From positions 2,704 to 39,008 of the forward strand of contig NZ_LIQQ01000097.1 of the NCBI RefSeq assembly GCF_001418565.1: a DNA stretch of 36,305 nt. The letters are read 5' to 3'. Positions 14,426-22,383 of this stretch are shown in pieces (positions within the stretch are counted from its first letter, which is position 1; every line of letters starts with the position of its first letter). Made by a program: the position numbers and the translations under genes. The notes beneath the pieces are model-generated. The model was given only the letters and a program-made list of their open reading frames with translations. It had not been told where the DNA came from and searched no databases. This DNA is from Streptomyces graminilatus (GTDB lineage Bacteria; Actinomycetota; Actinomycetes; Streptomycetales; Streptomycetaceae).

Positions 14426-15307
14426 ATGGGTGAGACGACCGTGACGACAAGGGAAGGCCACGACCGGGCCGTACCGCACTCCGTCCCGGACGAAATGGCG
14501 GAGGGGAACGGCCACGTGGTCAAGGGACTGCTGCGCAAAGCGCGCACTCCGCGCCGGCCACGGCTGTGGTTCGAAATCCTTCTGATCGCGATCAGTTACT
14601 GGACGTACTCACTGATCCGCAACGCCGTGCCCGAGCAGAAGGCCGAGGCGCTGCGCAACGCGGACTGGCTCTGGAAGCTGGAGCACAGCCTGGGCATCGC
14701 CGTCGAGCAGTCGGTCAACCACGCTGTGGATTCGGTGTCATGGCTGATCGTGGGCATGAACTACTACTACGCCACACTGCACTTCGTGGTCACTCTTGGT
14801 GTACTGGTGTGGCTCTACCGTAGTCATCCCGGGCGTTACGCGGCGACCCGCCTGACCCTCTTCGCAACCACCGGCGTGGCACTGGTCGGTTACTACCTGT
14901 ATCCACTGGCCCCGCCCCGGCTGATGAACGGCGGCGACTTCATCGACACGGTGCTGGTCCACCACACCTGGGGTTCGATGGCCTCCGGCGACCTCAAGCA
15001 CATGTCGAACCAGTACGCGGCGATGCCGTCGATGCACATCGGCTGGTCCACCTGGTGCGGCCTGACGATCTTCGCGCTGTCCTCGGTGCCCTGGGTGCGG
15101 GTGCTGGGGCTGCTCTACCCGGTGGCCACCCTGGTGGTGATCGTCGCCACCGCCAACCACTTCTGGCTGGACGCGGTCGGCGGCCTGATGTGCCTGGCCT
15201 TCGGCTTCACGGTGGCCCGCCTCTGGTACGGCGCCCTCCCCTACGCCCTGCCGAAGCTGGTCCCGGTGCAGGGGCGGGGCGGCCCGCTGCTCCCGGTCAA
15301 GCCCTGA
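14426..15307 (+). CDS. PAP2-family membrane phosphatase/transferase
   Basis: Encodes a 293-residue integral membrane protein with about six hydrophobic segments (starting WFEILLIAISYWTYSLI). It belongs to the PAP2 superfamily, nearer the inositolphosphotransferase (Aur1/Ipt1-like) branch: LYPLAPPRL, then AAMPSMHIGWSTWCG, then NHFWLDAVGG carry the catalytic His residues facing the outer side of the membrane. It probably acts on a phospholipid or isoprenoid phosphate; the substrate is unknown. The ATG at 14426 precedes the cytoplasmic N-terminus; the frame is open upstream without a better start. A hairpin follows the stop before convergent glnE. Confidence 0.9.
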   Translation: MGETTVTTREGHDRAVPHSVPDEMAEGNGHVVKGLLRKARTPRRPRLWFEILLIAISYWTYSLIRNAVPEQKAEALRNADWLWKLEHSLGIAVEQSVNHAVDSVSWLIVGMNYYYATLHFVVTLGVLVWLYRSHPGRYAATRLTLFATTGVALVGYYLYPLAPPRLMNGGDFIDTVLVHHTWGSMASGDLKHMSNQYAAMPSMHIGWSTWCGLTIFALSSVPWVRVLGLLYPVATLVVIVATANHFWLDAVGGLMCLAFGFTVARLWYGALPYALPKLVPVQGRGGPLLPVKP

Positions 15308-15309
15308 CG

Positions 15310-15335
15310 GCAGAAGGTCACCTGTCCCCTTCTGC
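15310..15335. terminator. Short hairpin between convergent genes
   Basis: GCAGAAGG (15310-15317) and CCTTCTGC (15328-15335) form perfect 8-bp arms around ten bases, directly after the PAP2 stop and 15 bp before the glnE stop. It probably ends both transcripts. Confidence 0.6.
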
Positions 15336-15350
15336 TTCTGCCCTGCGGGC

Positions 15351-18300
15351 CTATCCCGCCGCCCCGTAGAACAGCGTGTCCACAACACTTCGGGCCCGTC
15401 GGGTGGTCCGCCGGTACGCGTCGATCATGTCGCCGACATGGCCGGGCCCGTACCCCAGATAACGCCCTATGGCGCCCAGCTCGCGCCCGTCCGAGGGGAA
15501 GGTGTCCCCGGCCCGGCCGCGCACCAGCATCACCGCGTTGCGCACCCGGGTGGCCAGGACCCACGCCTCGTCCAGTATCGCCGCGTCCTCCCCGGAGATC
15601 AGCCCGGCGGCACAGGCGGCGGCCAGGGCCTCTCGGGTACGGGTCGTCCGCAGCCCCGGTTCGGCCCACCCGTGCTGGAGCTGGAGCAACTGGACGGTCC
15701 ACTCCACGTCCGACAGACCGCCCCGTCCGAGCTTGGTGTGCAGGGTCGGATCGGCGCCGCGAGGCATCCGCTCCGACTCCATACGCGCCTTCAGGCGCCG
15801 GATCTCGCGCACCGCGTCGTCGCCGAGCCCCTCCGCCGGGTAGCGCAGCGGGTCGATGAGGTCAATGAACCGCTGCCCCAACTCCGCGTCCCCAGCGACG
15901 GCTTCGGCCCGCAGCAGTGCCTGCGACTCCCAACCGAGGGACCAGCGGCGGTAGTACGCCTCGTACGACGTCAGGGTCCGGACCATCGGCCCCGACTTGC
16001 CCTCCGGGCGCAGATCCGCGTCGATGAGCAACGGCGGGTCGGCGCTGGGTACTTGGAGGAGCCGGCGCATCTCGGACACGACGGTGTTCGCGGCCTTGGA
16101 CGCCTCGTGCTCGTCGACGCCCTCACGGGGTTCGTGGACGAACAGGACGTCGGCGTCGGAGCCGTAGCCCAGCTCGTGCCCGCCGAAGCGGCCCATGCCG
16201 ATGATCGCGAACCGGCACGGCAGGGTGTCTCCCCAGCCGTCCCGTACGACCGCGCGCAGGGTCCCGGCGAGGGTCGCCGCCGTGATGTCGGAGAGCGCGC
16301 CGCCGACGCGGTCCACCAGGGCGCCCTGGTCGGCCTCGGCGGGCGACTGTTCGGTGCCGTAGGAGCCGACGATGTCGGCGGCGGCCGTACGGAAGAGTTC
16401 GCGGCGGCGGACACCGCGCGCCGCGTACACGCCCTGTTCGCCGGTGTCGGCGCGGCCGACGGCGGCCAGTATCTCCTGCTCCAGGTGGGCGCGTCCGCGT
16501 GGCTCCAACTGGCCTCCGCCGTCCCCGTCGCCGAGCAGCGCGACGGCCTCGGGTGCCCGCATCAGCAGGTCGGGGGCGAGTCGCCCGGCGGACAGGACAC
16601 GGGCGAGGTTTCCGGCGGCGGCGCCTTCGTCCCTCAACAGCCTCAGATACCAGGGGGTCCGGCCCAGCGCGTCCGAGACCTTGCGGAAGTTGAGCAGTCC
16701 GGCGTCCGGGTCGGCGGAGTCGGCGAACCAGCCCAACAGGACGGGCAGCAGCGTCCGTTGGATGGCCGCCTTGCGGCTCACCCCGCTGGCCAGTGCCTCC
16801 AGGTGCCGGAGCGCGGCGGCCGGATCGGCGTACCCGAGGGCGACCAGCCGCTCCCGCGCCGCGACCGTGCTCAACCTGGCCTCGCCGGGCGCGAGTTGGG
16901 CGACGGCGTCGAGCAGCGGCCGGTAGAAGAGCTTCTCGTGCAGCCGCCGTACGACGGACGCGTGCCGTTTCCACTCCCGGTTCAGCTCGGCCACCGGGTC
17001 GGTGCGCAGCCCCAGCGAGCGCCCGATGCGCCGCAGATCGGCCTCGTCCTCGGGGACCAGGTGGGTGCGCCGCAGGCGGAACAACTGGATGCGGTGCTCC
17101 ATGGACCGCAGGAACCGGTAGGCGTCGTCGAGCTGCTGGGCATCCGCCCGGCCCACATAGCCGCCCTCGGCGAGCGCGCCGAGGGCGTCCAGGGTGGTGC
17201 CGCTGCGCAGGGAGGTGTCGGCGCGACCGTGCACCAACTGGAGGAGCTGGACAGCGAATTCGACGTCCCGCAGACCGCCGGGGCCGAGCTTCAGCTCCCG
17301 CTCGACCTCGGCGACGGGAATGTTCTCGATGACCCGGCGGCGCATCTTCTGCACGTCGACGATGAAGTTCTCGCGTTCGGCGGCATGCCAGACGAGCGGG
17401 GCGAGCGCGGCGACGTAGGCCTCCCCCAGCAGGACGTCACCGGCGACCGGGCGGGCCTTCAACAGGGCCTGGAACTCCCAGGTCTTGGCCCAGCGCTGGT
17501 AGTAGGCGAGATGGCTGCTGAGGGTGCGCACCAGCGGGCCGTTGCGGCCCTCGGGGCGCAGATTGGCGTCGACGGGCCAGATGCTCCCCTCGACGGTGGT
17601 CTCGGAGCAGATCCGCATGAGGTGCGAGGCGAGCCGGGTGGCGGCGCGCAGCGCCTTCCCCTCGTCGGCCCCGTCCACGGCCTCGCCGACGAAGATGACA
17701 TCGACGTCGGACACGTAGTTCAGCTCATGGCCGCCGCACTTGCCCATCGCGATGACGGCGAGCCGGCACAGTGCGGCGTCGTCGGGCGCGGCGGTCCTGG
17801 CCAGGGCGAGGGCGGCGCGCAGGGTCGCGGTGGCGAGGTCGGCCAGTTCGGCGGCGGTCTCCGCGAGGTCGGTGGTGCCGCACACGTCGCGGGCGGCGAT
17901 GGACAGCAGGCAGCGCCGGTAGGCGACGCGCAACGACACGGGGTCGGTGGCCTGGGCGAGCCCGCGCTCGAACTCCTCCACCCCGGGGTGGAGATCCCGG
18001 GGCTCGTACATCGCGAGGGCCTGCCAGTCGCGGGGATGCCGGATCAGGTGGTCGCCGAGGGCGGCGGAGGCGCCGAGCACCCCGAGGAGCCGGTCGCGCA
18101 GCGGCTTGGCCGCTATCACCGTGTCCAGCAGCTCGTGCCGGGCGGTCCGGCCGTCCTGCGCCTCGACGAGCCGTACGAGGCCGAGCAGCGCGAGATCCGG
18201 GTCGGCGGTCGCGCCCAGCGCGTCGAGCAGCACCGGGTCGTCCCGCATCGGGGCGAACTCGGCGCTGTCGAGGAGCCGCTCGGCGGCGGAGGGATCGGTG

Positions 18301-18356
18301 AAGCCGTGCCGCAGCAGCCGAGTGAAGGTACTGCTCCTGCGCCCCGGCGCCATCAT
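15351..18356 (-). CDS. glnE: Bifunctional glutamine-synthetase adenylyltransferase/adenylyl-removing enzyme
   Basis: Encodes a 1001-residue GlnE, full length for actinobacteria. It has two nucleotidyltransferase domains: the deadenylylating N-terminal one with MGKCGGHELNYVSDVDVIFV at about 204-223, and the adenylylating C-terminal one with MGRFGGHELGYGSDADVLFV at about 723-742. Each is followed by its helical domain (SDVEWTVQLLQLQHG and DVEFAVQLLQLVHG). The paired Asp residues in SDxDVxFV bind the metal ions. GlnE controls GlnA activity by attaching or removing AMP on a tyrosine in response to nitrogen status. Two adjacent ATGs start the gene. A glnA2-type gene lies about 0.8 kb away on the same strand. 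Confidence 0.97.
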   Translation of the reverse strand: MMAPGRRSSTFTRLLRHGFTDPSAAERLLDSAEFAPMRDDPVLLDALGATADPDLALLGLVRLVEAQDGRTARHELLDTVIAAKPLRDRLLGVLGASAALGDHLIRHPRDWQALAMYEPRDLHPGVEEFERGLAQATDPVSLRVAYRRCLLSIAARDVCGTTDLAETAAELADLATATLRAALALARTAAPDDAALCRLAVIAMGKCGGHELNYVSDVDVIFVGEAVDGADEGKALRAATRLASHLMRICSETTVEGSIWPVDANLRPEGRNGPLVRTLSSHLAYYQRWAKTWEFQALLKARPVAGDVLLGEAYVAALAPLVWHAAERENFIVDVQKMRRRVIENIPVAEVERELKLGPGGLRDVEFAVQLLQLVHGRADTSLRSGTTLDALGALAEGGYVGRADAQQLDDAYRFLRSMEHRIQLFRLRRTHLVPEDEADLRRIGRSLGLRTDPVAELNREWKRHASVVRRLHEKLFYRPLLDAVAQLAPGEARLSTVAARERLVALGYADPAAALRHLEALASGVSRKAAIQRTLLPVLLGWFADSADPDAGLLNFRKVSDALGRTPWYLRLLRDEGAAAGNLARVLSAGRLAPDLLMRAPEAVALLGDGDGGGQLEPRGRAHLEQEILAAVGRADTGEQGVYAARGVRRRELFRTAAADIVGSYGTEQSPAEADQGALVDRVGGALSDITAATLAGTLRAVVRDGWGDTLPCRFAIIGMGRFGGHELGYGSDADVLFVHEPREGVDEHEASKAANTVVSEMRRLLQVPSADPPLLIDADLRPEGKSGPMVRTLTSYEAYYRRWSLGWESQALLRAEAVAGDAELGQRFIDLIDPLRYPAEGLGDDAVREIRRLKARMESERMPRGADPTLHTKLGRGGLSDVEWTVQLLQLQHGWAEPGLRTTRTREALAAACAAGLISGEDAAILDEAWVLATRVRNAVMLVRGRAGDTFPSDGRELGAIGRYLGYGPGHVGDMIDAYRRTTRRARSVVDTLFYGAAG

Positions 18357-18591
18357 CCTGGGTCTCCCGTCAAAAAACCGTCAGTCCCGTCGCTACCGTC
18401 AGAACCGTCCGAACCTTCGGATCAAGGTCGTACGCCCACGAGCGTAACCGGAGAGGCCGTGGGAAGCGCCGGACGGTCCGGGTCGGACCGGGCGGATGTC
18501 CGCGCTGGTCGGAACGGCGGCCTCCGCCACCACCGTGGCCGTTTCGGTGGCGCCGGGCCGGGTTTTCGGCTTCGGTAAGGGGAGCGTTCCG

Positions 18592-18618
18592 TACAGGCGG
18601 TACAGGCGATACAGGCGA
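18592..18618. repeat. 9-bp tandem repeat before a ribosome site
   Basis: TACAGGCGG, TACAGGCGA, TACAGGCGA run consecutively and end immediately before the Shine-Dalgarno (CGGAGGA) of the VOC gene. The repeats would form most of the 5' leader or the core promoter. Confidence 0.75.
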
Positions 18619-18633
18619 TCCGGAGGACCAGCG

Positions 18634-19071
18634 ATGCAGTACACGCTCGAAGTGATCCCGCTGCCCGTGAGCGACATCGACCGGGCCCGTGACTTCTACC
18701 GCGACAAGGCCGGTTTCCACGTCGACATCGACCAGGAGATCATGCCGGGGATGCGCATCGTCCAGCTCACGCCCCCGGGCTCGGGCTGTTCGATCGCCCT
18801 CGGTGACACCATCTGGGAGACGATGGACGGCCCGACCCCGGCCCCGGGCTCGTACCAGGGCCTCCAGCTCTGCGTCGCCGACATCAAGGCGGCCCACGCC
18901 GAGTTGGTCGAGCGCGGCCTGGAGGTGTCGGAGCCGATGCGGTTCTCACCGGACGACGGCGCCACGTTCATGTACTTCAAGGACCCGGACGGCAACGGCT
19001 GGGCAATCCAGGAATACCGCCAGCGGGCAACAAAGCCCCTGCACAAACTCCTGACAGAGGCGCAAGCCTAA
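18634..19071 (+). CDS. VOC-family protein
   Basis: Encodes a 145-residue glyoxalase/bleomycin-resistance-fold protein. The two beta-alpha-beta modules are TLEVIPLPVSDIDRARDFY and LQLCVADIKAAHAELVERGL, ending with the family-typical YFKDPDGNGWAIQEY. The first-position metal ligand His is absent (EVIPLPV), so metal catalysis is uncertain; related proteins bind small ligands. The start is certain, with CGGAGGA before the ATG. It is divergent from glnE and convergent with the glnA2-type gene. Confidence 0.88.
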   Translation: MQYTLEVIPLPVSDIDRARDFYRDKAGFHVDIDQEIMPGMRIVQLTPPGSGCSIALGDTIWETMDGPTPAPGSYQGLQLCVADIKAAHAELVERGLEVSEPMRFSPDDGATFMYFKDPDGNGWAIQEYRQRATKPLHKLLTEAQA

Positions 19072-19086
19072 AAGCGCAGGCCAGCA

Positions 19087-19131
19087 CCCGCGCCCCCGAA
19101 GGGGCGCGGGGAACTGCGCGACCAGCCCCCA
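19087..19131. repeat. Dispersed palindromic element, third copy
   Basis: CGCGCCCCCGAAGGGGCGCG forms a perfect hairpin and is followed by GGGAACTGCGCGACCAGCCC. It matches the two copies in the malE scar and sits between the convergent VOC and glnA2-type genes, where it can act as a bidirectional terminator. Confidence 0.8.
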
Positions 19132-19189
19132 CAGACCGCAACTGTGACCACGGCCCGAGGAACAGAACCTCAGCGCACCAAGCGGAGCG

Positions 19190-20551
19190 CTACAGCACAG
19201 GCAAGCTCTTCCGCAGCTCGAACGCGGTCACCTCGGAGCGGTACTCCTCCCACTCCTGCCGCTTGTTGCGCAGGAAGAAGTCGAACACGTGCTCGCCGAG
19301 GGTCTCGGCGACCAGTTCGCTGCGCTCCATGAGCGTGAGCGCCTCGCCCAGGTTCTGCGGGAGCGGCTCGATGCCCATCGCGCGGCGCTCGGCGTCCGAG
19401 AGGGCCCAGACGTCGTCGTCGGCGCCCGGCGGCAGCTCGTAGCCCTCCTCGATGCCCTTGAGGCCGGCGGCCAGCAGGAGGGCGTACGCCAGGTACGGGT
19501 TGGTGCCCGAGTCCAGGGAGCGGACCTCGACGCGCGCCGAGCCCGTCTTGCCGGGCTTGTACATCGGGACGCGGACCAGGGCCGAGCGGTTGTTGTGACC
19601 CCAGCAGATGTACGAGGGTGCCTCGCCGCCGGCGCCCGCAGTGCGCTCCGAGCCGCCCCAGATGCGCTTGTACGAGTTCACCCACTGGTTGGTGACGGCC
19701 GCGATCTCCGCCGCGTGCTTCAGCAGGCCGGCGATGAACGAGCGGCCGACCTTGGAGAGCTGGTACTCCGAGCCGGACTCGTAGAACGCGTTGCGGTCGC
19801 CCTCGAAGAGGGAGAGGTGAGTGTGCATACCGCTGCCGGGGTGCTCGGAGAACGGCTTCGGCATGAAGGTCGCGTGGACGCCCTGCTCCAGCGCGACCTG
19901 CTTCATGACCAGGCGGAACGTCATGATGTTGTCGGCGGTGGAGAGCGCGTCGGCGTAGCGGAGGTCGATCTCCTGCTGGCCGGGGGCGCCCTCGTGGTGG
20001 GAGAACTCGACCGAGATGCCCATGGACTCCAGCATGGTGATCGCCTGGCGGCGGAAGTCCTGGCCGACGTGGGTCGGGGTGTGGTCGAAGTAGCCGGAGT
20101 TGTCGGCCGGGGTCGGACGGGTGCCGTCCAGCGGCTTGTCCTTCAGCAGGAAGAACTCGATCTCCGGGTGGGTGTAGAAGGTGAAGCCCAGGTCGGAGCC
20201 GCGGGTGAGGGCCCGCTTGAGGACGTAGCGCGGGTCCGCGAAGGACGGCGAGCCGTCCGGCATGAGGATGTCGCAGAACATCCGGGCGGTGCCGGGGGCC
20301 TCCGCGCGCCACGGGAGGATCTGGAACGTCGACGGGTCCGGCTTGGCGATCATGTCGGACTCGTACACGCGAGCGAATCCCTCGATCGCGGAGCCGTCGA
20401 AGCCGATGCCCTCGTCGAAGGCCTGCTCCAGCTCCGCCGGGGCCACGGCCACCGACTTGAGGAAGCCCAGCACGTCCGTGAACCACAGCCGGACGAACCG
20501 GATGTCACGCTCCTCCAACGTCCGGAGCACGAACTCCTGCTGCTTGTCCAT
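19190..20551 (-). CDS. glnA2: GlnA2-type glutamine synthetase-like enzyme
   Basis: Encodes a 453-residue type I glutamine-synthetase fold ligase. Core motifs are present: GFDGSAIEGFARV, THPEIEFFLL, HHEGAPGQQEIDLRYADAL, KPFSEHPGSGMHTHLSLF, GHNNRSALVRVP and RVEVRSLDSGTNPYLAYA. Length and sequence match the actinobacterial GlnA2 paralogue, which in Streptomyces coelicolor is reported to gamma-glutamylate polyamines rather than ammonium; that function is carried over by homology. A YELPP segment (Tyr371) lies where GSI-beta enzymes have the adenylylated YDLPP tyrosine, but its surroundings differ. GGGAAG precedes the ATG. It lies upstream of and codirectional with glnE, with the VOC gene between. 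Confidence 0.93.
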   Translation of the reverse strand: MDKQQEFVLRTLEERDIRFVRLWFTDVLGFLKSVAVAPAELEQAFDEGIGFDGSAIEGFARVYESDMIAKPDPSTFQILPWRAEAPGTARMFCDILMPDGSPSFADPRYVLKRALTRGSDLGFTFYTHPEIEFFLLKDKPLDGTRPTPADNSGYFDHTPTHVGQDFRRQAITMLESMGISVEFSHHEGAPGQQEIDLRYADALSTADNIMTFRLVMKQVALEQGVHATFMPKPFSEHPGSGMHTHLSLFEGDRNAFYESGSEYQLSKVGRSFIAGLLKHAAEIAAVTNQWVNSYKRIWGGSERTAGAGGEAPSYICWGHNNRSALVRVPMYKPGKTGSARVEVRSLDSGTNPYLAYALLLAAGLKGIEEGYELPPGADDDVWALSDAERRAMGIEPLPQNLGEALTLMERSELVAETLGEHVFDFFLRNKRQEWEEYRSEVTAFELRKSLPVL

Positions 20552-20909
20552 CTTCCGCTTCCCATCCTTGCTGGTCAGGCCGCCTGTCTCCCGCACCACG
20601 GAAGGCGGTCGGGCACCTGAGCATCCCACCACAACAGCATTTCATGCGCATTGCGCACCTTGATCGTCCAGCCGACCCTGGGGTGAACGCCTCACGTACG
20701 GCAGGTGCACCGCCCTTTGCTCATCTTGCCTGCTCGCGGCGACATCCGTAATGGGTGACCGCCGACGGGAGCCGTTGCGGGCCGTCGCGGATTACGATCA
20801 GTGGCCACGGATTACGATCAGAGACCGCTCAACCAACTGTTCGATAGTTCCACTGTTCGACCGATCGACCGGCCAACCGACCGCCCCTTTCCCCAGAAGG
20901 ATCGATCCC
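20552..20909. promoter_or_regulatory. Divergent spacer with a 14-bp direct repeat
   Basis: The 358-bp spacer between the glnA2-type gene and the DUF3105 gene holds CGGATTACGATCAG at 20788-20801 and again at 20808-20821, exactly 20 bp apart and so on the same face of the helix. The copies lie 89-122 bp upstream of the DUF3105 gene. Nothing else is recognisable apart from a TGCGCA doublet near 20645. Confidence 0.6.
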
Positions 20910-21587
20910 ATGGGTTCCGCCAAGAAGAGCGCCAACGACAGTGGCAGCGCGGCGCGCAAGGCACGTATAGAGGAGATGCGGCGCGCCGAGCGTTCGCGCG
21001 AGCTCCGGAACCGGATCCTCACGATCGGCGTGAGCGTCGCCATAGTGGCCGGCCTGGCCGTCGGCGCGACGCTCCTCGTGAAGAAGGAGTCCGGCGGCAG
21101 TGACACCTCGGCGTCGGACGGCAAGGGCGCGGGCAAGTTCGTCACCGGCGCGGACGGCGTGAAGACCTGGGACAAGAAGCTCACCCAGAACCACGTCACC
21201 AAGAAGGTGGACTACCCGATGGAGCCCCCGGTCGGCGGGGACCACAACCAGGTCTGGATGAACTGCAACGGCGACGTCTACACCAAGGCGCTCAACAACA
21301 TGAACGCCGTGCACTCGCTGGAGCACGGGGCCGTGTGGGTGACGTACAACAGCAAGGCGGCGAAGGCCGACATCGACGCGCTCGCGGCGAAGGTGAAGAA
21401 GACTCCGTACACGCTGATGAGCCCGGACGACAAGCAGGCGGACCCGATCATGCTGTCCGCCTGGGGCAAGCAGCGCACGGTGACGAGCGCGAAGGACCCG
21501 AACGTGGACAAGTTCTTCGAGCAGTTCGTCCAGGGCAAGCAGACCCCCGAGCCGGGCGCCGCCTGCACGAACGGGCTGTCCCAGTGA
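20910..21587 (+). CDS. DUF3105 membrane-anchored protein
   Basis: Encodes a 225-residue protein with a charged cytoplasmic N-terminus (about 35 residues), one membrane anchor (ILTIGVSVAIVAGLAVGATL, about 38-58) and an extracytoplasmic DUF3105 domain. The domain signature is clear: PPVGGDHNQVWMNCNGDVYT, then HSLEHGAVWVTYN. The conserved His/Cys residues suggest a metal or redox role, but the function is unknown. AGAAGGATC precedes the ATG. It overlaps the DUF305 gene by four bases (GTGA), so the two are translationally coupled; this pairing is conserved in actinobacteria as far as I know. Confidence 0.9.
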   Translation: MGSAKKSANDSGSAARKARIEEMRRAERSRELRNRILTIGVSVAIVAGLAVGATLLVKKESGGSDTSASDGKGAGKFVTGADGVKTWDKKLTQNHVTKKVDYPMEPPVGGDHNQVWMNCNGDVYTKALNNMNAVHSLEHGAVWVTYNSKAAKADIDALAAKVKKTPYTLMSPDDKQADPIMLSAWGKQRTVTSAKDPNVDKFFEQFVQGKQTPEPGAACTNGLSQ

Positions 21588-22207
21588 GCCGGGCGGTCTG
21601 GATCGCCGGTGCCGCCGCGACGGCGCTCGTCGCGGCCGGCGCGATCACCTACGCGGTCGCCGACGGCGACGACTCCGGGACGAAGGCACCCGCGGCCGAC
21701 TCGGCGGACGCGGGCTTCGCCCGTGACATGGCCGTCCACCATCAGCAGGCCGTCGAGATGTCGTACGTCGTGCGCGACCGTACGACCAACGAGGAGATCC
21801 GGCGGCTCGCGTACGACATCTCGCAGACGCAGGCCAACCAGCGCGGGATGCTGCTGGGCTGGCTCGACCTGTGGGAGCTGCCCAAGGTGTCCTCGGCCGC
21901 ACCCATGGCCTGGATGGACATGGCGGGCATGGCCGACGGCAAGGACGGCGCGCTGATGCCGGGCATGGCGACCAACACCGAGCTGGCGAAGCTGGGCAAA
22001 CTGAGCGGCAAGCAGGCCGAGATCTTCTATCTCCAGTTGATGACCAAGCACCACCAGGGCGGCGTACACATGGCGCGGGGCTGTGTGGAGCGGTGCGAGG
22101 TGGGGGTGGAGAAGCGGCTCGCGCAGGGCATGGTCAACGCGCAGGAGTCGGAGATCTCCCTGATGGCGGGGATGCTGAAGGAGCGCGGGGCCACCGCTAC
22201 TTCCTAG
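21584..22207 (+). CDS. DUF305 membrane-anchored protein
   Basis: Encodes a 207-residue protein with an N-terminal signal/anchor (AVWIAGAAATALVAAGAITY) and a DUF305 four-helix domain. Both His-pair motifs are present: ARDMAVHHQQAVEMS and LMTKHHQGGVHMARG. Met-rich segments (MAWMDMAGMADGKDGALMPG) between them suggest copper or other soft-metal binding, consistent with DUF305 proteins near copper genes, but this is inference. The start is the GTG overlapping the stop of the DUF3105 gene. Confidence 0.92.
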   Translation: MSRAVWIAGAAATALVAAGAITYAVADGDDSGTKAPAADSADAGFARDMAVHHQQAVEMSYVVRDRTTNEEIRRLAYDISQTQANQRGMLLGWLDLWELPKVSSAAPMAWMDMAGMADGKDGALMPGMATNTELAKLGKLSGKQAEIFYLQLMTKHHQGGVHMARGCVERCEVGVEKRLAQGMVNAQESEISLMAGMLKERGATATS

Positions 22208-22232
22208 ATCTCGCGGTTTTCCCGGATCAAAT

Positions 22233-22267
22233 ACCCCAAGTCGTCCGCGTATACGGTCCCTTGGGGT
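22233..22267. terminator. Possible terminator after the DUF3105-DUF305 pair
   Basis: ACCCCAAG (22233-22240) and CTTGGGGT (22260-22267) are perfect 8-bp arms with a 19-base loop that contains a further short CCG/CGG pairing, 25 bp past the stop. Confidence 0.5.
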
Positions 22268-22383
22268 GTTCTTGGTACAGCCATTCCCCCTCCATGCCCC
22301 TGACATGAACGGTTCATCGCGAGAGTGAGCCAGCGGCGAGAGATCACTCGCCTTGCTCGCGTTGAACCGCACCAGGGGGTTCC

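Noticed and set aside
15438..18578. A 1046-codon open frame on the plus strand
   Set aside because: It is the complement of glnE, whose domains are unmistakable; the translation is low-complexity.
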